Source of the DNA: Poecilobothrus nobilitatus
Lineage: Eukaryota; Arthropoda; Insecta; Diptera; Dolichopodidae
NCBI GenBank assembly: GCA_947095535.1
Contig: OX352774.1
Location: 29,900,496-29,964,495 of the forward strand
Length of the DNA: 64,000 bases
Reading direction: 5' to 3'
In this document: piece by piece, positions 49,431 to 63,419 of the stretch
How positions within the stretch are numbered: the first letter of the stretch is position 1
Layout: each line of letters starts with the position of its first letter
The notes under the pieces: model-generated
Told to the model about the DNA's origin: nothing
Databases searched by the model: none
The model's input: the letters and a program-made list of their open reading frames with translations, nothing else
Translations under genes and position numbers: made by a program

Positions 49431-50590
49431 TGTGCTAATATTTTCATTTCAGCTTATTTTTTTCTCCTTGTATAGTTTGTCTTGTAGGATTGTTTGCTTT
49501 CAAGTTATTGCACAGTGTGGTTGTTCTATGACCTTGTGGATTCTAGTTTATAGAGAAATTTCTTTTGGATTAACAATGAAATTTATTCGTTCCATTCCAT
49601 TCTCTTCGTATGATTGGACGAGAATTGAAAGTATGTACAACATGCAAAACATTTGTTAATGAAAATTTAAATGCGAAATTTTTTATTTTTTTTTAATGCA
49701 TTTCTCTGCCACATAAATGTGGACAGGAAATTACACAGCCTGTTCAGGCGTGGCTGTAAATGTCGTAAGGGGAATAACTCTTACGATGTGTGTGGGATTC
49801 AAGCCCACACTCCCTCGGTGTTTACAGCGTATTTTACCCGCTCTTACCCACTAGGCCCCGAGGTCCCTTGCCAAAATTTTAAAAGATACCTTTATTTTAT
49901 CGGTCATTTTTTTTAGAGTATTCCAGTATTCCATTGAAATGAAGATTAATGGAAAAAAAGTACAGCCTTACTTTACAACAGTATTTATTTTGAAATTCCT
50001 CATTTTCCTCATGATGTATGAAACTCTACAACAAGCTCCACATAATTTTGTTTTCATATTCACATTACCATCACATATTTATCAAATACATACGTACATA
50101 TTTGAAATCAACAAAAAGCTAAGACAACGGTATTTACCATTCTTTTCTTTTTATAAAACTTAGTAAGTAGATGTATGTAATATAATATATACGTTTTCTA
50201 CCTTCTTGATACTGTCGAGGAATTCTGGGAACAACCAATACATCTGTCATCTATAAAAATATCTCTATCCCTGCAATTGCTTCTCAGATTACTGTTTGCG
50301 AGGGAGATTCTCAAATAAAACTTGAAATTATTGTAGTATTTTTAGGCCTAGATTTATGCTATTGAAACGGTAAGAAGCATTCCTTTAATAGAAACAAAGA
50401 ATAAAAAATAAATAAGTTTATATTAATAAGACATGAAGCCTATTCGCATAGAAATAACAAAAGAACATTTTCCAGTGTGTACCATGTTAAAAAGGTAGAT
50501 ATTACTTGGAATGGTTTCTTTAAAAAACTGTATTATAAATCAAAAGAAGTTCATCTTGTTAAACATTTTATTGTTAATGTAATTATTCTG
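49431..50590 (+). other. coding-like stretches, unassigned
   Basis: Plus-strand segments with ordinary amino-acid usage. One at 49496-49655 reads QVIAQCGCSMTLWILVYREI and then TMKFIRSIPFSSYDW, after an acceptor-like TTTCATTTCAG at 49442-49452. One at about 50190-50307 reads LLDTVEEFWEQPIHLSS. One at 50432-50496 starts ATGAAGCCTATTCGC and runs to AAAAG/GTAGAT. I could not join them in phase, and the minus strand of the second is also open. They may be exons of a small gene divergent from the exonuclease or parts of a decayed element. A SINE interrupts the stretch at 49687-49867. Confidence 0.3.
49687..49867 (-). mobile_element. tRNA-derived SINE, copy 4 (full length)
   Basis: On the minus strand: head from GGGACCTCGGGGCCTAGTGG, B-box-like GGGCTTGAATCCC, body CGCCTGAACAGG and CTGTGTAATTTCCTGTCCAC, and a poly-A tail (T run at 49687-49694). 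Very close to copy 1 at 11514 over the body, so these two are the youngest copies. The apparent plus-strand frame here (49671-49916) is a by-product of the SINE. Confidence 0.8.
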
Positions 50591-50593
50591 CAG

Positions 50594-50681
50594 ATATAAA
50601 AACTTCTGAATTTCGAGGGCAGACTCCTTCTCCTTTGCTTATTATTGACTTGGAACAAAATACTTTGTTGACGTCCTTTGG
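50594..50681 (+). other. exon-like segment with good splice consensus
   Basis: Preceded by TAATTATTCTGCAG (acceptor) and followed by GTAAGTT (donor). Only one forward frame is open through its 88 bases, reading IKTSEFRGQTPSPLLIIDLE and then QNTLLTSFG. It has clearly less AT bias than its surroundings. No partner exon could be matched in phase upstream or downstream, and the product is not recognised. The reverse strand is also open, which lowers confidence. Confidence 0.35.
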
Positions 50682-50689
50682 GTAAGTTA

Positions 50690-51420
50690 CTTTTCTTATA
50701 TACTTTTATGTCTTATTTAAAGAATATATAATATTATAGAAAATACTAAATTTGCAAAAATATATACTGGAAAAAGAAGCCTATTTTTATTTTTTTTGTT
50801 CCCCTTACCTTGGTAAGTTATTTATTTTTACTTAGGTCAGTGAAAATCATCAAAAGCTAAAATCAGCTTTGTAACATGATTTTTTGCCAAAAACCTTTTC
50901 TTCTCTTTCCTTTAGATGGTTTTTTTTATTGAAATTAGATTTCAGACAAACTTTGAATTTTTTTCTCTCCCTTAACTGCAATAGATTAGTTCAATAAAAT
51001 TTTCACCCAATCACCTACTTAGTTTTTTTCTAACTTACTTAAATAACAGTAGTCATAAAGTAGAAATAAGTCAACATGAAGTAGATTTATATAATTTGAA
51101 TAAATTCTAAACTCAAAAAATTAAAAAAAAAAACCGTTAAAAAATTAGAAACTTATAGAACTATAGCAAACTATAATAGATAAGATAATACATAGATATA
51201 GATTAAGGTCAAATTTACAGACTGCAATATTATACTATGTATTTGCGTAGTGTATACTATTTATCAATTATTTTAAAATATATGTATGTACTTTTTTTTA
51301 CTTTATTTCAAGATATTTAAAAAAATAACTAGTTAAAGCAAAAAAAATTAAATTTTTGTTCAATACTAGGTAGTATATGCATTTGTAAATGTAATTCTTT
51401 GAAATATTTTTTCAAACAAT
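50690..51420. other. AT-rich non-coding spacer
   Basis: No gene or repeat recognised. Would be intron if the preceding exon-like segment is real. Confidence 0.5.
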
Positions 51421-51423
51421 AAT

Positions 51424-51565
51424 AGGTTCTAGACTTCGAGGTACTGTCGTACCGCGGAAGCCGGAAATCATTAAGTTGATACTTGATTTAGTTCAAATAA
51501 TTAGTGTATTAATTATTGCGCGTATCAATTATCTCGGAACGATTGAAATTTGAAACCAAGATATA
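51424..51565. repeat. GC-richer patch, possible worn interspersed repeat
   Basis: Contains GAGGTACTGTCGTACCGCGG and TATCTCGGAACGATTGAAAT, the latter resembling the post-(GTCY)n part of the DINE-1-like copies. Too short and diverged to assign. Confidence 0.3.
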
Positions 51566-54500
51566 TTACAAATAGATAGGTAGGATGGTATAGTCGTATC
51601 TTTTCATCTGATGTGTTTTCCTATCTAAAGGTATTTGTAAAAAAAATGCATATGCATTTTATAATATACATTAAATAATAATAATGCAATTTCTCATAAC
51701 CAGTTCCATTTAAGAGATTTTAAGTTGTTATATTACTTAATAATTCATATTTGTTTTTAAAATGGAAATGAAAATTTAATTAGGAAACTATTTCTGAAGA
51801 AACGAAAGCAATACATAAGCACGGTTTACTCTATTGGGTGTCTGGATAATGGGTGTCTATAAGCAATATATCTATGATTGAAACTAAGTTAATTGACTTA
51901 CGAGACACTACCATCCATATTCTTCAACAAACATCATACGAAAAATATATCACTATGTCGCTATGATTGATTATTTTTTCTAAACGTAAAAGTGATATCT
52001 ACAAAACGAATAAGCGATAGAAGTTTTCTATCATTTGTTTTTTTTAGCGTTATGTCCTACCACTTTTGCTTTTAATGATATTGTTAAAGTTTAAGTTTAA
52101 ATAATTTAAACAAATAGAGTTAATAAAAAAGTAAGTATTTTCGCATTCTAGTGGTTTTGTTTATGATTTTTTTCATTTTAGAGAAAAAATTATAAATTTA
52201 TTTTTAAAAAATTTGTTGTATATTTTTACAAAATAAAAAGCTAACACTTAAAACTTTTTCTTTAGCTTATTTTTAAAAATAAAATAAAAAAAACAACTTT
52301 AGTTTCCAATACAAAAAAAAAAAATTTTAAAACAGTAGTTAAGTATTATCAAACCCATCTTCATGTATAAGTACCTTAACATACGTTCTTTAAATGGCCG
52401 CCATAGTGGTTATGACAAATGTCAACAAAAGTTAGTTTTATGATATGACAAATAATAAGATTTGATAAATTTTTATAAATAGAAATAAACATATATTTTT
52501 TTCTCAGATATTAAAAATTTAAATAGAATTTAATAAAATTCTAATTGGAAAATAAAAATTAAAAAAAAAACAACTTTAATAATAATGAGAAAGTTGTTTT
52601 GTTTAATTAAATTTTATTTATATTTAAGGAACTTAAAATATATTTAAGAGTAAAAAAATAACTATAATATTATAAGAAACATAGCAATAAAATATAATAT
52701 AGCAAAAAAATATAACTTTTGTTTACATTTTTTTAACCACTGCGACAGCGATTTAAAATTATTGTTTCGGTTTGTCAGTATATAGGTGGCTTTGGTATTA
52801 CCAATACTTTTACGAAAAAATTTTCATTAATTTTAGTGTAATATATTTTTTACTAGATGTGACTTTTTGTGAGTGACAAATTTTTTTAATTGCTTCAGTG
52901 AGAATATTGAGTCAACGAGAATATTTCTGTACGATGTATTTTCGTTCACTTAGAAAAAGTCAAAATCAACAAAATTGTTTTAATTCTCACGACAAATTTA
53001 GCACCCTCAAATTTTATAAACTACTAAAAATTTATGTTCAAAAATCAAAAGTATTCAGATTTTTTTTTTTTTTATAATTCTTTTTATTTCACAAAAAATT
53101 CTTTATATTTATATATAAATGTCTATATATATATAATTTTTATAATTATATAACTATACAAAAAAGCATTAAAAATAATTGTATAGTATTTATAATATAT
53201 ATATTAAATTTAGGTTTATCACCATTTTTAAAAATACAATCAATTAAATTAAATTAAAAAAAAAAAAATTTCAAAATTAAAAATTAATATTATAATAAGT
53301 ATGATTGAAAACTATTTATATTATATTTAAAGAAAAAAAAAGTGATGTTTTTTATTTAAATTAAAAAATTCTATTATATTATTTCATATTTTAAATGTAA
53401 AGAATATAAAAAAAAATTTTTAATGCTTTTTATAATATTAATTATGTACTTATAAATTTCTTATTAATTTTATCTGACTTTACATTTTGATAACAAAAAA
53501 AGAAAAACACAAACAATTAAATTAAAAATTCTTACTTAAAAATTAATTATTTATATATTTATATAAACTAGAAAATTAAAAACAGTTATAATAGAATTAA
53601 TTAATTTTTTTTTATTTTTATTTTTTTTTTAAATACATTTTTAATTAATAATTGAAATAAATTCTATAATAAATTGTAATAAAACTATTTTAAATTAGTA
53701 TTCCAATAATATGATAATTTTTTTTTTTTTTAAGGAAATTAATTCTTCTTATTAATCATACATATTTTTATTTTTATTTTATATATTATTTATTATATAC
53801 TTTGGTTTCAGATAATTTTTAACTAAACTTAAATTAAAATAAAAAATTAAAAAAAAAAAGAAAAAAGAAAAGAATTTTAAAAAACAAAAAAAAAAAATTA
53901 TTAAAAATATAAAACAACTTAATCAAAAAATTAGAAAAGATTATTTTTTTTTTTTTAAATTGTATGTTGCAAACCGTCATCGGTTTTCTACCAAAAAAAA
54001 TTTTTTTTTTTTTTTTTTTTGGATGAAAAAATAATTTAAAAAATTTTATTTTGATGGATTTAACAATTTGGAATCTTTCAATTGTGGTTAGATGAAAAAC
54101 ATTTCATTTTGTTTAAGATCCATATCCAAGAGAATTCTTTTGAAACGGGAATTTAGTTCAAGAAAAGTTTAAATTAAAGGCTAGGATAAATCGACGATTC
54201 TACAGATGTAAAAAAGATATGAAAAGATTATTTGCTATTTTTTATTTTTGTTCAGCAAAATGATTTTGTTCAAATTTTAAAATAATTTTACAACAAACTA
54301 TTAACATGGAACATGAAACATTTAAAGCATATCATGAAATACTCATAAAGTCATAAAATGTATACTACATTCTATATATAAATGTTCAAAAAATTTTAAA
54401 GAATTTTAAACTTTCGAAAAACTTTTAAAAAAAGTAAAGAGAAAAAAAGTAACTGAACGGATTCTGCAACTATAAAAATACAGAAATGATAAAAACAAAA

Positions 54501-57500
54501 GAATACAATATCTATTATTTATTACAAGAATATAAAAAGACTTCACCATTATTAGAATTATATAATAATCAATAAATTTTGATGTGTAAGAATCTCTGAA
54601 AAAAAAAAAAAATATAACATACAATGAAATAAAATAATCAAAAAAAAAAAAAAAAAAAATAATAATAATAAATAATTTCTAAATTAAACTAAATTAAACA
54701 CATACATATATATATAAATAGAAATATTAACTTAATATTTATATTTATATTTAATTATTATATTTTTTTTTTTATTTTTTTTTTAAATATTTTACACTGA
54801 AACCGATATTTATTTCATATATATTTGTTTTTAATGTTATATTCTTATTATAATTATTTTATTTAAGAAAAATTATTTATTTAATTTATAGTAGATATAA
54901 ATTTAAAATTAGAAAGAAAGATGAAAAAATTATTAATAATAATTAATAATATAAAAGATGAATAAAAAAAAAAAAAAATTAATAAAAAAAAAAAAATTTT
55001 TTAATTAAATAATTATGAATAAAAATTGTTTTTATTTTTTATTTTTTTTTTTTTAAATAAACATTATATTATGGTTTTTGTTTTTTATTCTTTTTAATTT
55101 TATGTCTTAACATTAAATTTGCATAATAATTAATTATACTGATATTTAAATTGATAGAAAATTTAATATATTGAAGAAATTTTAAAAAAACTTTAAAAAA
55201 AAAAAAAAAAAAAAAATCAATAAATTTGATTGACTAATTATTTTGTAAATATTTCAGTAGTCAATTCCTTAAATATAGAAATATTTACGAGTACTGAATA
55301 AATACTGAGTATGTTATGTACTGAATAAAAGAATCATATTATATTAAGTACTAAATAAAAGAATCATATACATACTAAAGTACTGATGTTTTTTTAGATT
55401 CATTTACAATATAATATATATATATATTATATATATGTTCATTGATTTCCAAGATATATATTTTGTATATTAATATGTATTTTATATTTTAATAAATAAA
55501 TAATCAATCATCATTAATTAATTTGATAAATTTATAAAATATATAATTAAATATTATGTAAAATTAATGTTAAGAAAATTCTCTCTTCATTCGTCATTTT
55601 TAATTTGTTTTGTTTTTTTTTTTGTTTTTGTATATAATTTATATAATATAATTTAATTAATAATCTTGGTAAAAACTAATAACTAATCAAAAATGATTCA
55701 CTTCAATATTTTTTTTTTTAATTTTAATTTTTTGTTTTCTTATTACCTAATTTAAAATTGTTTTTTTTTTTTTTCGTTTTTTTCTTTTTTTTTTTTTATT
55801 AATCTTAAAAATTATTTTTATATTTATTAAATTTATATATTTATTTAATATTACGTTTTCATTTTTTTTTTATTTTTATTTTTATTTTTTTTTTTTGTTT
55901 TAGTTCCTCATTGTCATGTAATGAGATTTTTTTAATGTAATTTTATTTTTTGTTTATTTTAATATTATACAATATAAGGTCATTTTTTTTCTTGTTCTTA
56001 TTATTTATTTATATCAATTTTATTATTCCATTTTTTTTTTTTTTTATCTGTTTGAATAAAAATATGCTAAATAAAATTTTTATATTAATATTATTTTTTT
56101 TTTTTTTATTTATATTTATTTATTTATTTTTTTTCTAAATTTTTACTTTAAAAACGCAGTCTGTTTTTCCTTTTTTTTTTTTTTTTTAATTTTTCATTAA
56201 TTTTCTTCTTAAAATTAATGAACGAAGGAAAGGCTTATTTTTGTTCGGTGATTTTTTTTTTTTTTTTTTTTGTGAATGGAAATGAATTTTAATTTAATAA
56301 AAGGACGATAAATAGCAATAGCAAAGGGTAAAAGGATATAATGAGGTTTTTAATATTAAAAAACAAAAAAAAATTAATTAGAAAAAGGTTTAAATGTTGA
56401 AAAAATTTGTTTTATTTAATTAGGTATTCCAATATAGAACAGAACCGTGTTTAGACGTGTGGTAAAAATGGTTGAATTTTAAAAAAAATTTCATGGATCA
56501 GAAGAAACATTAGATAAATAAAAGAAAAAGACGAAATTAAACGGAATTAAAAAATTTCTTTTTGTGTCGGTAACACAATCAAATATTTACAAATATTTTT
56601 ATTCATATCAAATTTATTTACTTAAAAAAAAAAAATCGCTTCAGTTCTCTCAAAGTAAAATTTTTTTCTAAAAAGGCAGCAAAGACAGCAACCTTATATT
56701 TTGTCTATTTAAATCTGAAAATTGAAATGCCTAATTTTAAATAAAATTGATGAGGTTTTAATAGATTTTACTTTTTGATTATTTCTATGTATATAAGAAT
56801 GATATTTAATAATTAATTACTTTTGATTTTGATTAAAATATTTATGAAAAAAAAAAAAAAATTTCATTTCCATTTCCAAAAACAGTCAATTTGTTTTATA
56901 TTTTATATTTTTTTTTTTTAACTGTTTATATTTTTATCATTTCATATTCGTGTATGTTAAATGTTTTTGTTGTTTTCTTGTTACTATACTAATGTTTTCT
57001 AATGTTGTAGAAACAAATGTTTTAATATGTTTTAGAGTGCGAGTGATAGTATGTTTGTTGTTTTCTTAAAGTATATTAAGTAGAAAAAAAAAAAAAATAT
57101 ATATATATTGGGGTTTTGAAAATGTTTCATATTTAAATGCTTCAAATTTATCATGAAATAAAACCGCATAATGTAACATTTAAGATTTATATTAATTTTT
57201 TTGTTTGATATTTTAAAATAGAAAAAGTATAATAATTAAGTAATTAATAAAAATGTTTTTTTTTTTTTTAATTTTTTAATTTACAAAATTTATATATAAA
57301 AAAAAAATTTAATAAGAAAAGAAATAGAGTAAAAAATTGATAAAAAATAATAAAAACTAAAAAATTTTTATTCAATTCCATATTATCTTAAATTTATCCT
57401 TTTTTTTTTTTTGGTTTTATTTCATGTTATTTTGATTTTAATTTTTTAATGTTACATCATATCATTAATAGTCAATGGTATAATAATAAAAATAACTTTT

Positions 57501-58140
57501 TTTTTTTTTTTGTTTTATCTGGTTTAAATAGGAATTAAAATGGGTTGGTTTATTTTGTTTTTTTTTTTTTTTTGTTCTTTAGATTCAATTCATAAAATTG
57601 TATTGTATTTCCACTAAATCTTAAAATATGTCGTTAATTAAATTTATTTGTTGTAATTGTTTTTTATTTATTTTTTGTTTTGTTTTTACTATAATTATTT
57701 TTTTAAATATTTAATAATACAAATTCATCAGTACATACTAAGTAAATGTATAACTGTTGTTTTTAAGTACAAATATGTTATCTAGGTATATAATATAATT
57801 TTTTTTTTGTTTTTTCTAATTTTATATTTTTTTTTTTATATTAAAATCTACATTACAATGAAAAAGAAAATGAAAAAATAAGAAAATTTAAAAATTAGAG
57901 ACAAAAAAAAAAAGAAAAGCAAATGAAAAAGAATAAATTTTCTTTTAAATAATAAGAATATTCATATTTTGTTTATCTATAATATTTAAAAACTTTGTAG
58001 TAATTTTTTGTTTAATGTAAGCATATTTTGAAATTATTTAGAAAATTCGATTTTAAAAAAAATTTTGCTTATGAAAAACTTTTACCGTTTGACACCTTAA
58101 AAACAAAAAAATTTTGTTGTCTACATTACCTTTCTAACTA
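51566..58140. other. extremely AT-rich tract
   Basis: Long poly-A and poly-T runs (for example 53990-54020, 54640-54660, 55195-55216, 56030-56045) and TAATTAAT words. Any open frames are Phe/Lys/Ile-rich shadows of T or A runs (such as 54406-54624 and 55950-56138). A less AT-rich patch at 52370-52450 (AATGGCCGCCATAGTGG) and one at 52735-52930 show no coding frame. Confidence 0.65.
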
Positions 58141-58144
58141 CTGG

Positions 58145-58570
58145 AATAAGTTTCGTTTCTTACTCTCAGGGGTGTTAGAGTTACTCCACGACAGATAGTC
58201 GTTTTGAAATGAACGGAGTAGAGTTAAATTAACTCCATAACGTCATAATTAACGTTTTCCAAAATTCACATTTGAGTTAGCAAAGTTAAATTTTTTAATC
58301 CTACTCGAGAGCAGAGTTAACAAGTATTATAAATGTCAAAATCTTATGATGTGTCGTTATTGTTTTTTTATTTCAAATTTTAATATTATAAACTTACATA
58401 TTAAAATAATTCCAAGCGAAATTCATCGATCAATTGAATTTCTAAATTGAATATTTCTAAAAATTAAATTTTTTGTTTTAAAGACACTATTATTTGTTTA
58501 AAATAAATAAATAATGTTTCCATCTAATTTTAGTAGTTCTCAATATAGCTTAACAACTCTAATAGTTTCG
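58145..58570. repeat. possible worn MITE with GAGTTA words
   Basis: A patch of near-normal composition in the AT tract. It begins GGGGTGTTAGAGTTACTCC and carries a short palindrome GGAGTAGAGTTAAATTAACTCC-like core at 58218-58239. It ends near AACAACTCTAATAG, whose reverse complement shares TTAGAGTT with the start. The inverted ends are short, so the call is tentative. Confidence 0.3.
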
Positions 58571-61500
58571 AAATAGCACAGTCACAGCACACATTTGGTC
58601 TTGCAGAATGAATGAAATGTGTCAAATGTTTTTTTTTAATCTATTATGTCTATCTATTTAAAAATCTATTAAATTTTAATTATTTTGTTTCTTTTTTTTT
58701 TGCAAATATACATTAATATAAAACATACATTTAAAAAAACTTATAAGCTTTACTTATAAAATTTCTCATATTCTGTCTTTTTCCAAAGTTTGTAACTTTT
58801 CTGATGCATAATAAAAATTTATGCACGAACGACAAATTTTTATTATATTGCAGATAAATTTCTTTCCATAGCATTAAATTAAAAACAAAAGAAAAAGAGA
58901 AAAAACAAATTATAATACAAATTTTTATCTACAAATTAAATTTAAAATTATTAATTATAGTTAAAATAAAAAAACTTTTATTTTTTATATTAATTAAAAA
59001 ATTGTTAAAAAAAAATTAATCAATTAAAAAATGATTGTCATTATTTTGAAAAGGATTACAAGGAAAACAGTACTTTGGTAATCAAAATTAACAATATTGA
59101 TTTGAAGTAATCAATTTAATTTTAATGTTACCGTGTAAGCACAAAATGTTCAGTACTTACATTAGAATAGAAAAAATTGTGATGTATACAGAATTTGAAT
59201 GAAATAATAAATAACTTTATAATTTGTTTTTTTTTTTCTTTAAATATTATAAAAAAAATTAATATGAATATTCTTATTTACAAATTAAATTATATATATA
59301 TTTTTTTTTTATTTATTTTTCTTATTTAAGTTTATTATTATTTATATTCAATTTTTGAATTTTATTATTTCATTAAAAAAAAAAAAAAAAAATAATTTTT
59401 AACTACGATTTTCATTTTTTCTTTTTTTTGTTATTAATAATTTTATATTCAGGTTTATATATTATAATATAACGGTTAAAGTTTTTGTTTTTTTTTTTTC
59501 TATATTATTTATTTTATATTAGTTATTTTCATTCGTTATTAGTGAAAAAAAAGAAAGAAAGAAACAGTTACTCATATAATTTGAGTAAAAAAAATTTAAT
59601 TTAATTTTTTTTTTTTTGTTTGTTTTAATTTTTAATTAATTTGTCATTCTATTTTTTCAAGGAACTAACTTTTTTTCTTTTTTTTTTTTTCTTTATATAA
59701 CAAATGATTGATTGTGTTGTTTTCTTTTTCATATTTTTTGTTTTTTTTTAATGTATTTATTTGTTTTTTAAATTTTAATAATAATTATAAAAAAGAAAAA
59801 AAAAAAAAATTAATTATATAGAAAAATAATAAAAAATGTAATATATAAAATATTTAATAGATAAATAAGAATTTATTAATATATATAATATTAAGAAAAA
59901 AAAAGTGTTATTTTTAAATAGAATTTCAAGTAAATATTGAAAATAATTACGAATAAAAGGTGTAAAAATGAAAAAAAAAAAAAAAAATTATAAATGTGAT
60001 TATTTAATAAATACTGAATATTTGAGTTTTTTTTTTTTTTTCATTGTTGAGTATAAGATTCATTTTTTAATCAAAATTTTATAATTTTTCAAGGTTTCCT
60101 CTTTGCATTATACAATATTTATAAATTACATACATAACATACATATATGTAATTTATTTAATTTTTTTTTTTTTTTTTACATATTCTTTACATACTTTAA
60201 ATTTTTGTTTAATTCCTTTTTTTGTTTTTTTTTTTTTTCGAAAAATAGACAATATTTAATGATTGTCATTGTCCATAAATATTTATTATGCCAAATTTTC
60301 ACAATTATAATAAAAAAAAAAAAAAATTAAATTTTGTGTAAATTATTCAAATGTAATTAAAATAAAAATTTTTTAAATTAATGAATTAATTTAGAATTCA
60401 ATAAAAAAAAAAAAAAAGAAAAACTAAAAAATGAAATAAATGTCATATATTATATAAATTTTGTAAATTAATTTAATTTGAGTATTTATCGTTTTTAATT
60501 GTTTTTCTTCTTTTTTTTTAATAATTAATAAAATAAAATTATATTATAATTAATGTTTGATTAAAGAAGATATATCATATTCTTATACGACATTTTGGTT
60601 TTTTTTTTTATTGTATTTTATAATAAGTTTTGGATGAAATGGAATGTAAAAAATTTTTACTTTTACAAACTAAAAATAATACTGAATATCTGGTATTTTT
60701 TTTTCAGGAAACAAAAAAAAAAAAAAAAAAATACAAAAATCAGTCTTTAAAAATTAAAAATTTTATAATGTTAAATAATATATGACATTTATTATTTAAT
60801 ATGTAAATTATATAAATGATTATTTTTATATTATCTTAAAATAATTAGCTAATACAATAAAGTGATGTCGTTTTTAAAAAGAGAAAAAAAAAATAAAAAT
60901 AAAAACTAATCAAAATTGTTTCAATCAATTAAATAAAAATTTAACAATTTTTTTTTTTTTTATGAAGTAAAAATTAATTTTAAAAGTTATATTATTTAAA
61001 AAAAAATTATTATAAGATTAAGAAAATAATTTATATGATATTATCAGATGTAAATGTGATAAATTGTTTTAATAATTTAAATTTGAAAATACAATATGTT
61101 GAAAAAACAAAAAAAAAAAAAAAAACTTAAGACTTCGAGTTAAAATGATTTTAAATTTTAAATACATTAATATTACAAAAATATCAATAAATTGAAGGAA
61201 TAAAAAAGAAAAATATTTACTTAGTACTAATATACACTTTATAAATTATTAATTTGAAATTCAAAATAGTTAATTAAAAAAAAAAAAAAAAAAAAACCAA
61301 AAAAAAAATTTAAAAATAATAAATTCATTAATTTTTTTTTTTTTTGCATAGTATCTAACATTATTTTCACATTAATTTCTTTTTTTATTTTTTTTTTTTG
61401 GTTTGTTTTGAATATTTTATTTTATGTAATTTAAAAATTCCTAAAAGTTAAAAAATTAGAAAAAAAAAATAAAAATCTTGGAAAAATCATGGACATTGCT

Positions 61501-61770
61501 TTTTTTTTTCCTATTATAAAGTTTAAGTCTTACTCATATTTATTAAAAAAAAATGCTTAAGAAAGGGATGCTTAAGAAACGTGCACAATTTTATATATAT
61601 ATGTATACATATATATATGAATGCAATTTTATATATATACACATGTACGTTATTATTATTATTATTTATATAAAATTAAAAAAATTTTTTTATATTAAAT
61701 GTTAAAAAAAAAAAAAAATATTTTTTAAATAAAAAATATTATTAAATATATTTTATTTTAATTTTTAATT
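58571..61770. other. extremely AT-rich tract, 3' flank of the Src64B orthologue
   Basis: No gene. Poly-A/T runs dominate. The part nearest 61770 is the 3' UTR of the kinase gene. An AATAAA on the minus strand at 61752-61757 lies 14 bases after the stop, but more distal hexamers are just as likely to be used. Confidence 0.6.
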
Positions 61771-63419
61771 TTAATCCTGTACTTCTCGATAAGGTACCTC
61801 CGACGTCACTGAAAATGATTCAAAATAATGATTTAAAAATTCAAATGTTGGTCGTTTTTCTGGTACAGCATCCCAACATTGTAATACCAATTGATATATA
61901 TTATCTGGGAAATAATGATTTGTTGGTTTTGGCATACGATAACCTCTTTCTATTTGATCTATTACTTCACGACTATGCATACCAGGATATGGTACTTGAC
62001 CATATGTAAATAATTCCATTATTAATATACCATATGACCAAACATCTGATTTTATTGAAAATTTTCCATATATAATTGCTTCTGGTGCTGTCCATTTAAC
62101 TGGAAATCTTGAACCTTGTTTTGGACAATATTCATCATCAGCTATAACACGTGCCAAACCGAAATCACAGATTTTAGCTACATTATTTTCACCAATTAAT
62201 ACATTACGAGCAGCTAAATCACGATGTATTAATTGTTTTGATTCCAAATATTCCATACCAGATGCTACTTGTGTTGCTATATATATTAAATCTTCAAAAT
62301 GTAAATAACGTCCATCGCCCTCTCTAAGGAAATCTAATAAACTACCTTTTGACATATATTCTTGAACAATGTATATTGGTTCTTCCTAAAAGTACATATT
62401 TACGAAAAAAAAAAAAAAAACCAAATTATTTTTTGATTTATTTCAAAAATAAAATAATAAATTTTACCTGAGAGCAAACAGCATATAATGCAACTAATCT
62501 ATTGTGACGGAATTTTTTCATAATGGCAGCCTCTTGTAAAAATGCTTGTGTTGACATAGTACCTTCTCTTAAAGTTTTAACAGCAACATCAATACTATTT
62601 CTCCATTTACCATAAAAAACTTCACCAAAATTACCACGTCCCAATTTACGTATTAATTGAATTTCAGAACGTGGTATTTCATATTTATCTCTTAATTCTG
62701 GTCCAAGATCCCACATTTGTGGTTGAGGTTTTGGGCATGGTCTCGATAATATATGACATAAACCAAGTGCATTTTCTAAATAAAAAAAAAAAAAAATTAT
62801 TATTAAATTATATTTTATTAAATTTTATTTATTTATAACTTACTGCTATATGCCATCACTAAAGCTTGAAGAGATGGAAATGTTTGATTTGTTGCTATAT
62901 AATAACCACCATTATCTAATGGTTTTATTCTATAATGTTTAACATGATAACCTCTACCATCTTCCCAGTCTTTTACAGATAATGAAAAACCATTTGGATT
63001 ATGTTCAGATGGTCGAACTAAAAATGTACCACGAGGATTCTCTTCAGCTAATAATAATTTATCAGCTTCTTTTCTTAATACATTTTCAAAGAACCAACTG
63101 TAAATGTTAAAAAATATGAATTTTATTATGAATTAATTATAATCTATATATATATATATTATATAAGTATGTAAGTATATATATTATATTAATTTAACAT
63201 ACTCTTCACTATTAACACTACGTTCTTCAGCAACAAAATTTAATGGTATAAGACCTTCTTGACGTGTTGATAAATTTATAACTCTCCACCAATCTGATTC
63301 TGTATCATCAATTACTTCCATACGATCACCTTTCATAAAACTGAGATCAGATTCATCACGTGATTTGTAATCGTATAATGCAACAACAATTCTTCGTTTT
63401 GGTACACCACCTTGAACAC
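61771..63419 (-). CDS. Src64B orthologue, Src-family tyrosine kinase (partial)
   Basis: Membrane-associated non-receptor tyrosine kinase; the fly protein acts at ring canals, in cellularisation and in actin control. Four coding exons with GT-AG borders and matching phases: SH3 63203-63419, SH2 62844-63097, kinase N-lobe 62468-62775, C-lobe and tail 61771-62385. The introns are 105, 68 and 82 bp. Visible motifs: ALYDY and WWRV (SH3); FLVRPS with the phosphotyrosine-binding Arg (SH2); GRGNFGEV glycine loop; VAVKT lysine; HRDLAARN; DFG; activation-loop Tyr in DDEYCPKQ; APE; C-terminal inhibitory Tyr in VPYREVQD, the Csk target. SH2 is joined as NSE-D-WFFENV. The tail YREVQD and the SH3 sequence identify Src64B, as distinct from Src42A, which ends differently. 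About 463 of some 550 residues are here. The N-terminal unique region and myristoylated start lie on exons beyond the window, since no MGN start occurs in 63420-64000. All seen residues are intact, so the gene looks functional. Confidence 0.95.

Noticed and set aside
55950..56138. Phe/Ile-rich frames resembling membrane proteins (also 10531, 44020, 54406, 60103)
   Set aside because: Direct products of poly-T runs, with no start context or conservation signal.
61771..63419. Assignment as Src42A
   Set aside because: The C-terminus YREVQD and the SH3 sequence agree with what I know of Src64B; Src42A ends differently.
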